DNA from: Pseudomonadota bacterium
GTDB lineage: Bacteria > Pseudomonadota > Alphaproteobacteria > Sphingomonadales > Sphingomonadaceae
DNA: 64,000 nt
Direction: 5' to 3'
Assembly (NCBI GenBank): GCA_023400405.1
Contig: JAEXFD010000007.1
Span: forward strand, 62,001 to 126,000
Part shown: piece after piece, positions 9,881-20,914 of the stretch
Numbering within the stretch: the stretch's first letter is position 1
Layout: each line of letters opens with the position of its first letter
Notes under the pieces: model-generated
Told to the model about the DNA's origin: nothing
The model's database searches: none
Seen by the model: only the letters and a program-made list of their open reading frames with translations
Made by a program: the position numbers and the translations under genes

Positions 9881-9905
9881 ATTCCCGGGCGCGTCTCGCC
9901 CGAGA

Positions 9906-9951
9906 CCCGAGTGGCGGGGGGCGTCCCTCCTCCCTCTCCCCGCCACTCGGG
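9906..9951 (+). terminator. Strong hairpin between zinc-ribbon gene and gyrA
   Basis: The 14-bp perfect arms CCCGAGTGGCGGGG and CCCCGCCACTCGGG enclose an 18-nt loop, 26 bp after the stop of the upstream gene. There is no T-tract after it, so it may be a Rho-assisted or attenuator-type structure rather than a classical terminator. Confidence 0.55.
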
Positions 9952-10068
9952 AGTTATCCACCGCTATCGCCTCACGCGTACGCGTACGCGCGCGGGCGCG
10001 GGGTTGGCAGGATGTCTCGGGCCCGTTAGAGCCGTGGGGATCATCCAAATTCCGAAAGCGGTGCCCCT

Positions 10069-12831
<2,763 letters not shown>

Positions 12832-12843
12832 GGCGCGACGAAC

Positions 12844-12922
12844 GTCATCCCAGCGCAAGCTGGGATCTCCTCTCACGGGCCGTTTGCTATCCTTCGGGAG
12901 ATCCCAGCTTGCGCTGGGATGA
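12844..12922. repeat. Long inverted repeat (REP-like) downstream of gyrA
   Basis: Arms of about 27 nt (12844-12870 and 12896-12922), each containing CCCAGCGCAAGCTGGGAT or its complement, flank a 25-nt loop with CGTTTGCTATCC. The arms are themselves palindromic around CAAGCTTG-like cores. The element fills the gap between gyrA and the DUF952 gene and may also terminate gyrA transcripts. Confidence 0.75.
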
Positions 12923-12974
12923 CGGGAATAGATGTGAACGCCCCGCCGCGATGCGAACAACAGAGAGAAGCGCG

Positions 12975-13322
12975 ATGCCCGAGAACACCGCCTACAAGAT
13001 CCTCACCGCGGATCAGATGACCGCGCTCGAAACCGACGCCAGCTTCGCCGGCGCGCCGATCGACCTGCAGGACGGCTATATCCACCTCTCCACGGCCGAT
13101 CAGCTCCAGGAGACGCTCGACAAGCATTTCGCCGGCCAGACCGACCTCTGGCTCGCGGCGGTCGATCTCGACGCGCTGGGCGATGCCGTGAAATGGGAGC
13201 CCTCGCGCGGCGGCCAGCTCTTCCCGCACATCTACGGCCCCCTGCCCCTCTCCGCCGTCACCGCCTACAGCGAAGTCCATTACGAGCCGGACGGCGCCCT
13301 GCGCCTCCCCGTTACTGGCTAG
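12975..13322 (+). CDS. DUF952 family protein
   Basis: This cytosolic protein of 115 aa belongs to the DUF952 family (function unknown; fold related to ADP-ribosyl/glutathione-binding-like small proteins by recollection only). Typical features are the opening AYKILTADQM, the block GYIHLSTADQL at about 35-45, and WEPSRGGQLFPHIYGPL. The ATG at 12975 follows AGAGAAG. It is probably monocistronic. The next plus-strand gene is more than 700 bp away. Confidence 0.85.
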   Translation: MPENTAYKILTADQMTALETDASFAGAPIDLQDGYIHLSTADQLQETLDKHFAGQTDLWLAAVDLDALGDAVKWEPSRGGQLFPHIYGPLPLSAVTAYSEVHYEPDGALRLPVTG

Positions 13323-13429
13323 CCGCGGACTGATAAAACGGCGCTAACGGCATTGCTATGAATGGCAGCGATCGGGGCGGTTTGCGCCCGTCCGCTCTTG
13401 GGAAAACTGTGCGGAACTTGACGGTCTGC

Positions 13430-13870
13430 TCAGTCCTCTTCCTCCACCCAAAATATGAAGGCGTTGTCGCAGTCAAAGCCAATCAGTCCGCAGTCGAAGG
13501 TCGCAGAGGTGAGTGGGTTCCATCCGATCGAATCACCCTCTTTCCAGTGCCCGTTGCTTAGAAAGGTGGCGTCGTCAGCCAAGTCGGCGAGAGCCTCTTT
13601 TGCGTCACGGACGTGCCCAGCGGAAGGGGAAGGCTTGCCGTAGGCTAGACTCGTCGTTCCCGCCACGGCAAGGACGTGAGCGGCAGCTGTCCTATCGAGG
13701 ACAACCATTCGGTCGCCCGCGAATGGATCATCGAGCGCAGTAGGCAAGCCTACTTGCCCCGCGACCGCCTTGGCTACTCTTCCCTCGCGGACGTCCGGTC
13801 GCTTGCCGACCCACCAGGTTGCGTTGGGCCGCCGAGCAAGACGGCGAAGAAGTTGTTCGAGCGTCTGCAT
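13430..13870 (-). CDS. Uncharacterised cytosolic protein
   Basis: I do not recognise the family. The predicted product is about 146 aa if started at ATG 13870; an in-frame GTG at 13900 would add ten residues, and neither has a good ribosome site. The N-terminus is basic (LRRLARRPNATWW). The C-terminus is well ordered, with DCGLIGFDCDNAFIFWVEEED-like alternating hydrophobic/acidic character, which favours real coding. GC content is lower than in the surrounding genes. The gene is isolated and convergent with the DUF952 gene. Confidence 0.6.
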   Translation of the reverse strand: MQTLEQLLRRLARRPNATWWVGKRPDVREGRVAKAVAGQVGLPTALDDPFAGDRMVVLDRTAAAHVLAVAGTTSLAYGKPSPSAGHVRDAKEALADLADDATFLSNGHWKEGDSIGWNPLTSATFDCGLIGFDCDNAFIFWVEEED

Positions 13871-14041
13871 CCAGGTAGTAGATCGAACACCGCCAATCAC
13901 TGCAAGTGGGGTGGAACCCGGCCCGTCGCTTTTGCGCGCCCACGACCTAAGCCGCGAACCTCCCTTGGAAGTGAGGGTGACCGCCCCCTCGGTCCATCCC
14001 CACTTGCTTCTGCCGCAGCAATGCGCCTAGGGGGCCGACTC

Positions 14042-14452
14042 ATGGGGAACGGGGCAACCACTTCGAGCGGATGGCGGCGCGTCGCGCTGTTGCTGCTCGC
14101 CTGTGCCCTGCTGCTCCGCGTACCCGCCGGCTGGATGCCCGAGGCGCGCGCCGATGGCAGCGTGACGCTCGGCTGGTGTAGCGGCACCAGCCATGACGTG
14201 CCCGAAGCCGCGACCGCGCTGATCGCCAAGGCGATGGGCGATCGGGGCGAGAAGCCCGCAAAGCCCGCCGCCGAACAGCCTTGCGCCTTCGCTGCCGCCG
14301 CACAGCCGCTCGCCGCCGCCGATCCGGCGCCCGCGATCCTCCCGCCCGCGCCGATCGAAGCGCCGGCGCCTGCGCGACTCGCGCTCCTCCCCGGCCGCGG
14401 CCTTGCCGCGCCGCCTCCACTCGCCACCGGCCCGCCCTCCTTCCTCGTCTGA
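14042..14452 (+). CDS. DUF2946-like exported protein
   Basis: This 136-aa protein has an N-terminal membrane segment or signal (VALLLLACALLLRVPAGW, about 13-30) followed by a short region ending LGWCSG and an Ala/Pro-rich tail with one Cys (EQPCAF). The hydrophobic segment plus PAGWMP is characteristic of DUF2946 proteins, which tend to accompany copper- or iron-related TonB receptors. The ATG at 14042 follows AGGGGGC. It is the first gene of an apparent operon with the TonB receptor and the PepSY protein. Confidence 0.7.
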   Translation: MGNGATTSSGWRRVALLLLACALLLRVPAGWMPEARADGSVTLGWCSGTSHDVPEAATALIAKAMGDRGEKPAKPAAEQPCAFAAAAQPLAAADPAPAILPPAPIEAPAPARLALLPGRGLAAPPPLATGPPSFLV

Positions 14453-14507
14453 CGTCGCTGCGCGCCATCGCGGCGCGCCACTGCCTGTCATCCGAGGAAT
14501 TGTTTCA

Positions 14508-16484
14508 ATGCCGTGCTACACCCGTGCCCTGCTGGGCACTCCGCTGCTGTTCGCCACCCTGCCCGCCTTCGCCCAGGACACCGCCCCTCCCCACAACGAC
14601 GAGATCGTCGTCAGTGCCGAGCGATTGATCGAACAGGCCATCCAGAAAGTCGGCGAGACGCCCGGCGGCGCCAATGTCGTGTCCGGCGACGATTATGCCA
14701 ACAAGCAGGCGGTGTCGCTGCGCGACGCGCTCGCCTTTTCGCCCGGCGTCTATGCCCAACCCCGCTTCGGCCAGGAAGTGCGCCTCTCGATCCGCGGATC
14801 GGGGATCAGCCGCGGCTATCACATGCGCGGGCTGACGCTGCTCCAGGACGGCATCCCGATCAACCTCGCCGACGACAATGGCGATTTCCAGGAGCTGGAC
14901 CCCGCCTTCCTCCAGCATATCGAAGTGTTCCGCGGCGCCAATGCGCTGCGCTTCGGCGCCTCGACGCTGGGCGGTGCGATCAACGGCGTCACGCCGACCG
15001 GACGCAGCGCCAAGGGCGTGACCGTGCGGCTCGACGGCGGCAGCTTCGGTACGGTGCGCGGCTATGCGAGCGCAGGATTCGCCGATGCGCGCGGCGACGC
15101 TTTCCTGGCGATCGCGGGCGACACCTCGGACGGCGATCGCGACCATGCCAAGCGCCGCGCCATCCGCTTCAACGGCAATGCCGGCATCCGCCTCACCGAC
15201 ACTGTCGAGACGCGCTTCTACGCCGCGGTCCAGTCGATCGACCAGCAACTCCCCGGCGCACTGACCTACGCGATCGCCACCTTGCGCCCGCAAACCGGCA
15301 GTTTCGCCGGCGACCAGCACCGCAACATCGATTCGCTGCGCCTCCAGAACCGCACCAGCATCGCCTTCGGCCATGGGGGGCTTGATGTCGGTGTCTTCCT
15401 CAACGCCAAGAAGCTCTATCACCCGATCTATCAGGTGGTTGACCAGAAATCGCTCGACTGGGGCAGCTATGCCCGGCTCGACCAGGATTTCGGCACCTTC
15501 GGCCTCACCGCCGGCGTGACCGCGCGCTTCGGCACCGTCGATTCGAAGCGCTACGTCAATGTGAACGGCAAGCGCGGTGCGCCGACCTTCCAGGCCGATC
15601 AGGCGGCGCGCACGATCGACGCCTATGCCGAAGGGCGGCTGCGCCCGCTCTCCCGCCTCACCCTGATCGCCGGCGCGATCTACACCGCGGGCCTGCGCCG
15701 GCAGGACCAGAACGTGCCCACCGCCATCACAGGGCGTGAGACGTTCGACCAGCTCAGCCCGAAATTCGGCCTGCTCTACGAGCCGATCAAGGACGTCCAG
15801 CTCTACGCCAATCTAAGCCGCAGCCACGAGCTCCCGGGGTTCATCGAGCTGGCCCAGGTCGCCAGCTTCGTTCCGCTCGATGCGCAGCGCGCCTGGACGG
15901 CGGAAGTCGGCGCGCGCGGGCGGCTCGGGCCGGTGCAGTTCGACCTCAGCGCCTATCGCGCCGATCTGAAGGGCGAACTGCTCCAGTACACCATCGCGTC
16001 AAACATCCCGGCGAGCACCTTCAATGCCGACCGTACGCGCCACCAGGGCATCGAGGCGGGCCTGGAACTCGACCTCGCCGGCTGGGCTCGCTTCCGCCAG
16101 ATCTACCAATGGAGCGACTTCCGCTTCCGCGGCGACGTGCAGTTCGGCAATCATCGCCTGCCCGTGATTCCCGAACATCTCTTCCGCAGCGAGCTCCGGC
16201 TCGGCACCGAGGCCATGAACCTCACGCCGAACCTCGAATGGGTGCCCGAGGGCGCCTGGGCCGATTACGCCAACAGCTTCCGCACCCGCGGCTATGCGCT
16301 GATCGGGCTCGGCGCGAGCGCTCGGATCGCCGATCGCGTCACCCTCTTCGCCGATGCGCGCAACCTCGCGAACAAGAAGGCGGCGGGCGATATCGGCGCG
16401 GTGATCGCCTATACGCCGGCGAGCGCGATCTTCTATCCGGTCGAGCGGCGCAGCCTGTTCGCCGGCATCCGGGCAGCCTTCTGA
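14508..16484 (+). CDS. TonB-dependent outer-membrane receptor (metal-chelate type)
   Basis: This 658-aa outer-membrane gated channel has a signal peptide (ending PAFAQD), a TonB-box-like stretch (DEIVVSAER), a plug domain with SIRGSGISRGYHMRG and a beta-barrel ending in aromatic-basic RSLFAGIRAAF. The ATG at 14508 follows GAGGAA. The upstream DUF2946-like gene and the translationally coupled PepSY gene (ATGA-type overlap at 16484) point to uptake of a metal chelate such as a ferric siderophore or copper. The substrate is inferred from context only. Confidence 0.9.
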   Translation: MPCYTRALLGTPLLFATLPAFAQDTAPPHNDEIVVSAERLIEQAIQKVGETPGGANVVSGDDYANKQAVSLRDALAFSPGVYAQPRFGQEVRLSIRGSGISRGYHMRGLTLLQDGIPINLADDNGDFQELDPAFLQHIEVFRGANALRFGASTLGGAINGVTPTGRSAKGVTVRLDGGSFGTVRGYASAGFADARGDAFLAIAGDTSDGDRDHAKRRAIRFNGNAGIRLTDTVETRFYAAVQSIDQQLPGALTYAIATLRPQTGSFAGDQHRNIDSLRLQNRTSIAFGHGGLDVGVFLNAKKLYHPIYQVVDQKSLDWGSYARLDQDFGTFGLTAGVTARFGTVDSKRYVNVNGKRGAPTFQADQAARTIDAYAEGRLRPLSRLTLIAGAIYTAGLRRQDQNVPTAITGRETFDQLSPKFGLLYEPIKDVQLYANLSRSHELPGFIELAQVASFVPLDAQRAWTAEVGARGRLGPVQFDLSAYRADLKGELLQYTIASNIPASTFNADRTRHQGIEAGLELDLAGWARFRQIYQWSDFRFRGDVQFGNHRLPVIPEHLFRSELRLGTEAMNLTPNLEWVPEGAWADYANSFRTRGYALIGLGASARIADRVTLFADARNLANKKAAGDIGAVIAYTPASAIFYPVERRSLFAGIRAAF

Positions 16485-17833
16485 TGGCGGCCGCGCCCGG
16501 AGCCCGCTGGTACAATGCCGTCTGGCGCTGGCACTTCTATGCGGGGATGCTTTGCATGCCCTTCGTGCTGTGGCTCGCCGCGACTGGCACGATCTTCCTG
16601 TGGAAGCCGCAAATCGAGGCGGCGCTCGACCGGCCCTATGACCGCCTCGCGGTCATCGGCGCGCGGGCGAGCGCCGCGGCGCAGGTCGCCGCCGCCCTCG
16701 TCGCGGTTCCGGGCGCGACGCTTCGAAAGTATCAGCTCCCTCAAGGGCCGCACGAGGCGACGCGGATCATCCTCGCCAAGGACGGTCATGACCTGCGCGT
16801 CTATGTGAACCCCTATAGCCGCGCCGTGCTCGCCACGGTGCGCGAGGACCGGCGTCCGCTCTATGTCGTCCAGCAGCTCCACGGCACGCTGCTCGCCGGC
16901 GATCTGGGCAGCTATATCGTCGAGATCGCCGCGTGCTGGACGGTGACGATGCTGCTCACCGGCTTGTACCTCTGGTGGCCGCGCGGGCGGCGCGGATTGG
17001 CCGGCGTGCTCTATCCGCGACTGCGAGCCGGGCGGCGGCTGTTCTGGCGCGATCTGCACGCCGTCGCCGGCATCTGGGTGGCGGGCTGTGCGCTGTTCCT
17101 GATCGCCACCGGCCTGCCCTGGGCGAAGTTCTGGGGCAATTACTTCAAGGACCTGCGCGTCGCGACGGGCACGCTCGACGGCCCGCTCGACTGGACGATC
17201 GGCGGCAAGCCCGCGGGCGATCACGCCGAGCATCTCGGCATGGGCGGCGCGGGAGCCGCCGTGCCGGCGGGTCCGGAGATCGACCGCGTCGTCGCGGTCG
17301 CCTATCGCCTCGGCGCCGCGCCACCGGTGATGCTCGCCCCGCCCGCCGCGCCGGGCAAGGCCTGGACTCTCACCTCGGACGCCGCCAACGGGCCGCTGCG
17401 CACCACGATCACGATCGACGGCGCGACCGGCAGGCCCGTGTCGCAGCGCGATTTCGCCGAGCACCATTGGATCGATCGCGCTATCGGCTATGGCATCGCT
17501 GTGCATGAAGGCGCGCTGTTCGGGCTCGCCAACCAACTGCTGGGCACGCTGACGGCGCTGCTGCTGATGACGCTCTCGGTCTCGGGCGCCGTGATGTGGT
17601 GGCGCCGGCGACCGCAGGGCCTGCTCGGCGCGCCGATCCCCTTGCGCCGCCCGCGCATGGGGGCGGTGCTGATCGCGGCAATCCTGCTGCTGGCGCTGTG
17701 GATGCCGCTGTTCGGCGCGACGCTGCTGGCCGTGCTCGCGACAGAGCGACTGATCCTGCGCCGCCTGCCTGCCACCGCCCGCTGGCTCGGCCTGCGCCAC
17801 TTGCCGCTTGACGCCCCGGGCGCCGCCCCCTAA
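16484..17833 (+). CDS. PepSY-associated TM helix protein
   Basis: This 449-aa inner-membrane protein of the PepSY_TM/PiuB type often pairs with siderophore receptors and is thought to reduce or release iron in the periplasm. The first helix is in WYNAVWRWHFYAGML (about 9-35). Periplasmic PepSY-like regions follow, with further helices near 140-160, 190-215, 340-365 and 385-410. Conserved His residues at helix ends could bind haem. The start codon overlaps the receptor stop, implying translational coupling. The stop is just before tRNA-Glu. Confidence 0.85.
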   Translation: MAAAPGARWYNAVWRWHFYAGMLCMPFVLWLAATGTIFLWKPQIEAALDRPYDRLAVIGARASAAAQVAAALVAVPGATLRKYQLPQGPHEATRIILAKDGHDLRVYVNPYSRAVLATVREDRRPLYVVQQLHGTLLAGDLGSYIVEIAACWTVTMLLTGLYLWWPRGRRGLAGVLYPRLRAGRRLFWRDLHAVAGIWVAGCALFLIATGLPWAKFWGNYFKDLRVATGTLDGPLDWTIGGKPAGDHAEHLGMGGAGAAVPAGPEIDRVVAVAYRLGAAPPVMLAPPAAPGKAWTLTSDAANGPLRTTITIDGATGRPVSQRDFAEHHWIDRAIGYGIAVHEGALFGLANQLLGTLTALLLMTLSVSGAVMWWRRRPQGLLGAPIPLRRPRMGAVLIAAILLLALWMPLFGATLLAVLATERLILRRLPATARWLGLRHLPLDAPGAAP

Positions 17834-17854
17834 GTGGCCGCCTCCACCGCGCAT

Positions 17855-17930
17855 GGCCCCTTCGTCTAGCGGTCTAGGACGTCGCCCTCTCACGGCGAAA
17901 ACACGGGTTCGAGTCCCGTAGGGGTCACCA
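17855..17930 (+). tRNA. tRNA-Glu (anticodon CTC), CCA encoded
   Basis: It folds as a complete cloverleaf: acceptor GGCCCCT pairs with AGGGGTC, the D-arm is GTCTAGCGGTCTAGGAC, the anticodon stem/loop TCGCC-CTCTCAC-GGCGA carries CTC, and the T-arm is ACGGG-TTCGAGT-CCCGT, followed by A-CCA. The 3' half is the integration site of the downstream island and is duplicated at two other places in the window. Confidence 0.95.
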
Positions 17931-17933
17931 GCG
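17887..17933 (+). other. attL: integration site in the 3' half of tRNA-Glu
   Basis: A 47-bp block running from the anticodon loop to just past the CCA is repeated at 60513-60559 with 43/47 matches and, over 55 bp, at 23311-23365 with 50/55 matches. Tyrosine recombinases commonly use the anticodon-loop to 3'-end part of tRNA genes as attB. Confidence 0.8.
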
Positions 17934-17974
17934 ATTTCAATCACTTAGCCGCCAAATAGCTGCACGATCGTGCA

Positions 17975-18005
17975 ACTTACTGCAGATTTACTGCAAAACC
18001 GTAGC
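17975..18005 (+). repeat. Arm-type direct repeat, left copy
   Basis: This 31-bp sequence has two TTACTGCA octamers 11 bp apart, followed by AAACCGTAGC. It matches 60380-60410 in the same orientation with one mismatch. It lies 42 bp inside attL. Confidence 0.75.
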
Positions 18006-18182
18006 TGGAAATGGGCGGATTTTCGTGGATTGTTCCAGTGCGGCAGCCGATCATGCGGCGCCTCCTCAACGCAAGGTGAGTGTGTGATTCGCGCGGGCCT
18101 GTCGGCCGATCGCAGCGACTGCATGCGAAACCCGCAGCGGCCATGATGGCTAAGTATTTTCTCGCCGTCGCAGCGCAGGAGT

Positions 18183-18701
18183 ATGCCCTTGTTTGTGATG
18201 ATCTCCGGTTGCTCAGGAGGAGGTAAATCAACGTTGCTCCTTGAGCTCAAACGGCGCGGGTACTCGGTTGTGGAGGAACCGGGCCGACGCATCATCGCTG
18301 AGGCGCGGGCCAATGGTGATGACAGCACGCTTCCTTGGGTCGACGCCGCGGCCTTTGCCAAGCGCGCGCTCGAAATGTCGATGGCAGACTACGAGGCGGC
18401 CAGGGGACTCACGTTTTTCGATCGCGGCGTAGTGGATGCTGCAGTCGCGATCGTGGCTACCGGCGGCGACGACCCGACCTCCGCCATATTGAGTTTCCGC
18501 TACGATCACGTCTTCCTCGCGCCACCTTGGCCGGAGATATACGTGAACGACCAGGACCGTCGTCACAGCTTGGAAAAGGCGCAGTCAGACTTTCAGCGAG
18601 TGCAACGGACTTACCTCGAAGCCGGCTACGACCCTGTGATGCTTCCCCGTACAACCGTTCAAGCCCGTGCCGATTTTGTTGCAGGCGAATTGAGCATCTA
18701 G
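18183..18701 (+). CDS. Small P-loop ATPase/kinase-like protein
   Basis: This 172-aa AAA_28-type protein has Walker A GCSGGGKST at residues 9-17 and a later DRG motif (TFFDRGVVDA, about 79-88) where kinases of this class hold the Walker B/substrate Asp. The overall layout resembles NadR-like or nucleotide/metabolite kinases. The ATG at 18183 follows GCAGGAGT closely; the next Met (18198) would remove five residues. It is the first gene inside the island. Substrate unknown. Confidence 0.8.
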   Translation: MPLFVMISGCSGGGKSTLLLELKRRGYSVVEEPGRRIIAEARANGDDSTLPWVDAAAFAKRALEMSMADYEAARGLTFFDRGVVDAAVAIVATGGDDPTSAILSFRYDHVFLAPPWPEIYVNDQDRRHSLEKAQSDFQRVQRTYLEAGYDPVMLPRTTVQARADFVAGELSI

Positions 18702-18847
18702 CCGAAGCGGCGGCTGCTTTGCGCCCCAATCTCGGTCATTCCAGCGATCGGTGAGAGCGCCTGAGAGCAGCCGTCCTTTCAGGTCAGGCTCCGGTGGCAG
18801 CTATTGGGTGGAAAGCGGACAGGCGGCTTTCAGACACCGCGGCGGGC

Positions 18848-19243
18848 TTAGTAGACGGTGATGCGTTCGACGCGAGCGTAGAAGTCAAAGGACACTTTAC
18901 GCCCCATGCAGGTGAGCGCGCGTTGGCCAGCCTGATTGTTTGCGAAAAGCATTTCTTTGTCGTGGTCAGTGTCTAAGCCGCGCCACTGAAAACGTCGCTG
19001 ACCGCATTTCAATGCTGCCTCGGTCAAAGCTCGCACAGGATCAACGACTGCCGGCCGGCCTTTCTGATCGACCCAGCGCCACGTTCCCCGAAAAAGCCGC
19101 CCGGCGTACTGATCATGTTCACGCGGGTTTGGCACGCTCGGCAGACTTATCACCAGCACAGAGGTCTCTTGGGTCTGCATCTTCGCCTCTGGATGAACGG
19201 ATTGGAGAAACAGCAGGCTCAACACGGAGACGAGGCTTTTCAT
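18848..19243 (-). CDS. Hypothetical exported protein
   Basis: This 131-aa product has a short signal peptide (SLVSVLSLLFLQSVHP) and a mature part containing WRWVDQKGRP and two separated Cys residues (KCGQRRF and LTCMG), which could form a disulphide in the periplasm. I do not recognise the family. It is flanked by intergenic gaps, and GC content is below the chromosomal average. Confidence 0.6.
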   Translation of the reverse strand: MKSLVSVLSLLFLQSVHPEAKMQTQETSVLVISLPSVPNPREHDQYAGRLFRGTWRWVDQKGRPAVVDPVRALTEAALKCGQRRFQWRGLDTDHDKEMLFANNQAGQRALTCMGRKVSFDFYARVERITVY

Positions 19244-19435
19244 GTAACCACCATGTCACCCCTATCGAGCGTCCGCAATTTGGAAGCGCAATGCTTGCAG
19301 CGAACGGCCGAGTTTGGGGCGTAAGTCGTCAGGCGGTTCACAGCGCCGGAAAATGAACCGGGACGACAGAGCCCGTTAGAGAGTGAACGTTCGACATTGG
19401 TGTGGAATACTGGCGCGGGTGAATGGAACAGGTAA

Positions 19436-19663
19436 CTATTTCGGTGGCCCGACAACGAGCAACCATGTCCCCATACACAGGAGCACTATGCCGGTCAGAC
19501 CGAGCAATAAGACGCTGGTCCAGTACAAGCCCGGTTGATTGATTCGATTGTAAGTTTTTCCGCGACCGCTGATCTCGCCACTGTACGCACCGGCTACAGC
19601 CGACCACACCGAGCAGCCGCCACCCAAAACGCATAGAACGGCGTCGAACACCAGTTGAAGCAT
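19436..19663 (-). CDS. Small two-helix membrane protein
   Basis: This 75-aa protein has two transmembrane helices, LVFDAVLCVLGGGCSVWSAV (about 4-23) and SVLLLGLTGIVLLCMGTWLL (about 50-69), joined by a polar loop containing GKTYNRINQPG. The loop is well formed and argues for real coding. The start at 19663 is the first Met before helix 1; the longer upstream frame has no plausible protein character. Function unknown. Confidence 0.5.
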   Translation of the reverse strand: MLQLVFDAVLCVLGGGCSVWSAVAGAYSGEISGRGKTYNRINQPGLYWTSVLLLGLTGIVLLCMGTWLLVVGPPK

Positions 19664-19899
19664 CCAATGACTGTCGCGAAGTCGAGCGAGGTTGGCAAGG
19701 TTTGCAGCTCTGACTAGTGCCGAGGCTGATTTAGCGGCGCTACGGGCATTGTCCGGTAACGGTGCGCTCCCCACAGCCGGCAACGTCCGCAATTGGGGCG
19801 CTAGCAGCCCGCCCGGTTTTGGATCGACCTGGCCCCGGTCGAACGGCTGACTATGCGTGGGAAGCTGACATTCGTCGTGACCGCATGTATCCTCATGGC

Positions 19900-20316
19900 A
19901 TGAAGGACGATGATCCGTTCGCAGGGCAAATGCGCGTGCTCGATGCCCTGCTAGATCATTGCCGTCAGCATACGCCGTTCGTCGGAAACGTGGTGCGGGA
20001 TACGTCCAATCGGTCGAACCGGGATTGGCCATGGTGGAGTGTCCAAGTCGAGATGACGGACGAAGATGGGGCCGACAAACGAAGGGTCAGCGCCACGATC
20101 CGACTGAATTTTACGCAGGCGGGTGAACCCGATTCGTATAAAGGGGAATGGCTCGCCCGGGTTTGGCAGGGAGAGAGCGTAGACAGCTTCCGCGGTAAAG
20201 GCGGATGGCGGCTACCTTGGGTGCAACCCTCTTCGCAACATCTGCAAGAAGCAATGACGGCGCTGCTTGAAGCCGGGAAAATCGCAATTTCTGAAGCCCG
20301 CCAGCACCGACCTTAA
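19900..20316 (+). CDS. Hypothetical protein
   Basis: This soluble, acidic/aromatic product of 138 aa starts MKDDDPFAGQMRVLD. It contains WPWWSVQVEM and GGWRLPWVQPSSQHLQEAM, and the C-terminal helix (LQEAMTALLEAGKIAISEARQ) is amphipathic. I do not recognise the family. An in-frame ATG at 19885 is an alternative start; neither has a clear ribosome site. It belongs to the low-GC left segment of the island. Confidence 0.55.
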   Translation: MKDDDPFAGQMRVLDALLDHCRQHTPFVGNVVRDTSNRSNRDWPWWSVQVEMTDEDGADKRRVSATIRLNFTQAGEPDSYKGEWLARVWQGESVDSFRGKGGWRLPWVQPSSQHLQEAMTALLEAGKIAISEARQHRP

Positions 20317-20393
20317 TGTCCGCCATTGAGGCGTTGGCCGCCTGGCCGCGTTCCGATCGGCCGTCTTACCGCGGGGAGTCCGACAATGTGTGG

Positions 20394-20684
20394 TTAGCCG
20401 ACATCCCACTTCAACGCCGATGCGTCGACAAGGTCTGCACGCATGTGGCGGACGAACGCCTCGCGTAAACTGGCTTTATGCTTTTGCCGCTTGGCGGGCT
20501 CTGACTGCGGATCGATGCCTTCCGCTTGGAAAAGCCAATCGACAAACTGTTCAGCGCTCACAGGACCAACTGCTGGAATGAGATCATCTACGTGCGATGG
20601 CTCGCCGTTAACGACAGCGCCGCACCAGCCAAATCCGACGCAAACCTCATGCATCAGGGCATTGTAGGCATGGTTCTCGCTCAT
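20394..20684 (-). CDS. Conserved small hypothetical protein
   Basis: This 96-aa protein starts MSENHAYNALMHEVCVGFGW and contains GPVSAEQFVDWLFQAEGIDP and a C-terminal FVRHMRADLVDASALKWDV. I recall closely similar short proteins annotated as hypothetical in other alphaproteobacteria. The longer upstream frame looks non-coding. It is probably soluble. No function can be assigned, and it appears to stand alone. Confidence 0.65.
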   Translation of the reverse strand: MSENHAYNALMHEVCVGFGWCGAVVNGEPSHVDDLIPAVGPVSAEQFVDWLFQAEGIDPQSEPAKRQKHKASLREAFVRHMRADLVDASALKWDVG

Positions 20685-20914
20685 GAGCGATATCGACCAC
20701 AGAAATGGAATGACCGCAATTAGGGGCGCAAGCAGACGTCGATCGCGCGGCCGCAGGGCGTCGGCTGTGCGCCCGAATAATGGACGTTCGTCGGAATTAT
20801 CGAACCGCTCGAAGGTGGGTGCTCCCATGTGGCCCGGATGGCGACCATTGGTGATTCGCAGCCTGTCTGCTTCTGGAACAAGAATTCCGCCAGGGAATGT
20901 CCAATTCCTGTCGT

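Noticed and set aside
13871..14041. Possible cobalamin or metal riboswitch before the DUF2946/TonB operon
   Set aside because: No B12-box-like element could be found in the leader.
17945..18361. 138-codon minus-strand frame at the left island end
   Set aside because: It overlaps the P-loop ATPase gene start and the att/arm region, and has no domain; best explained as chance.
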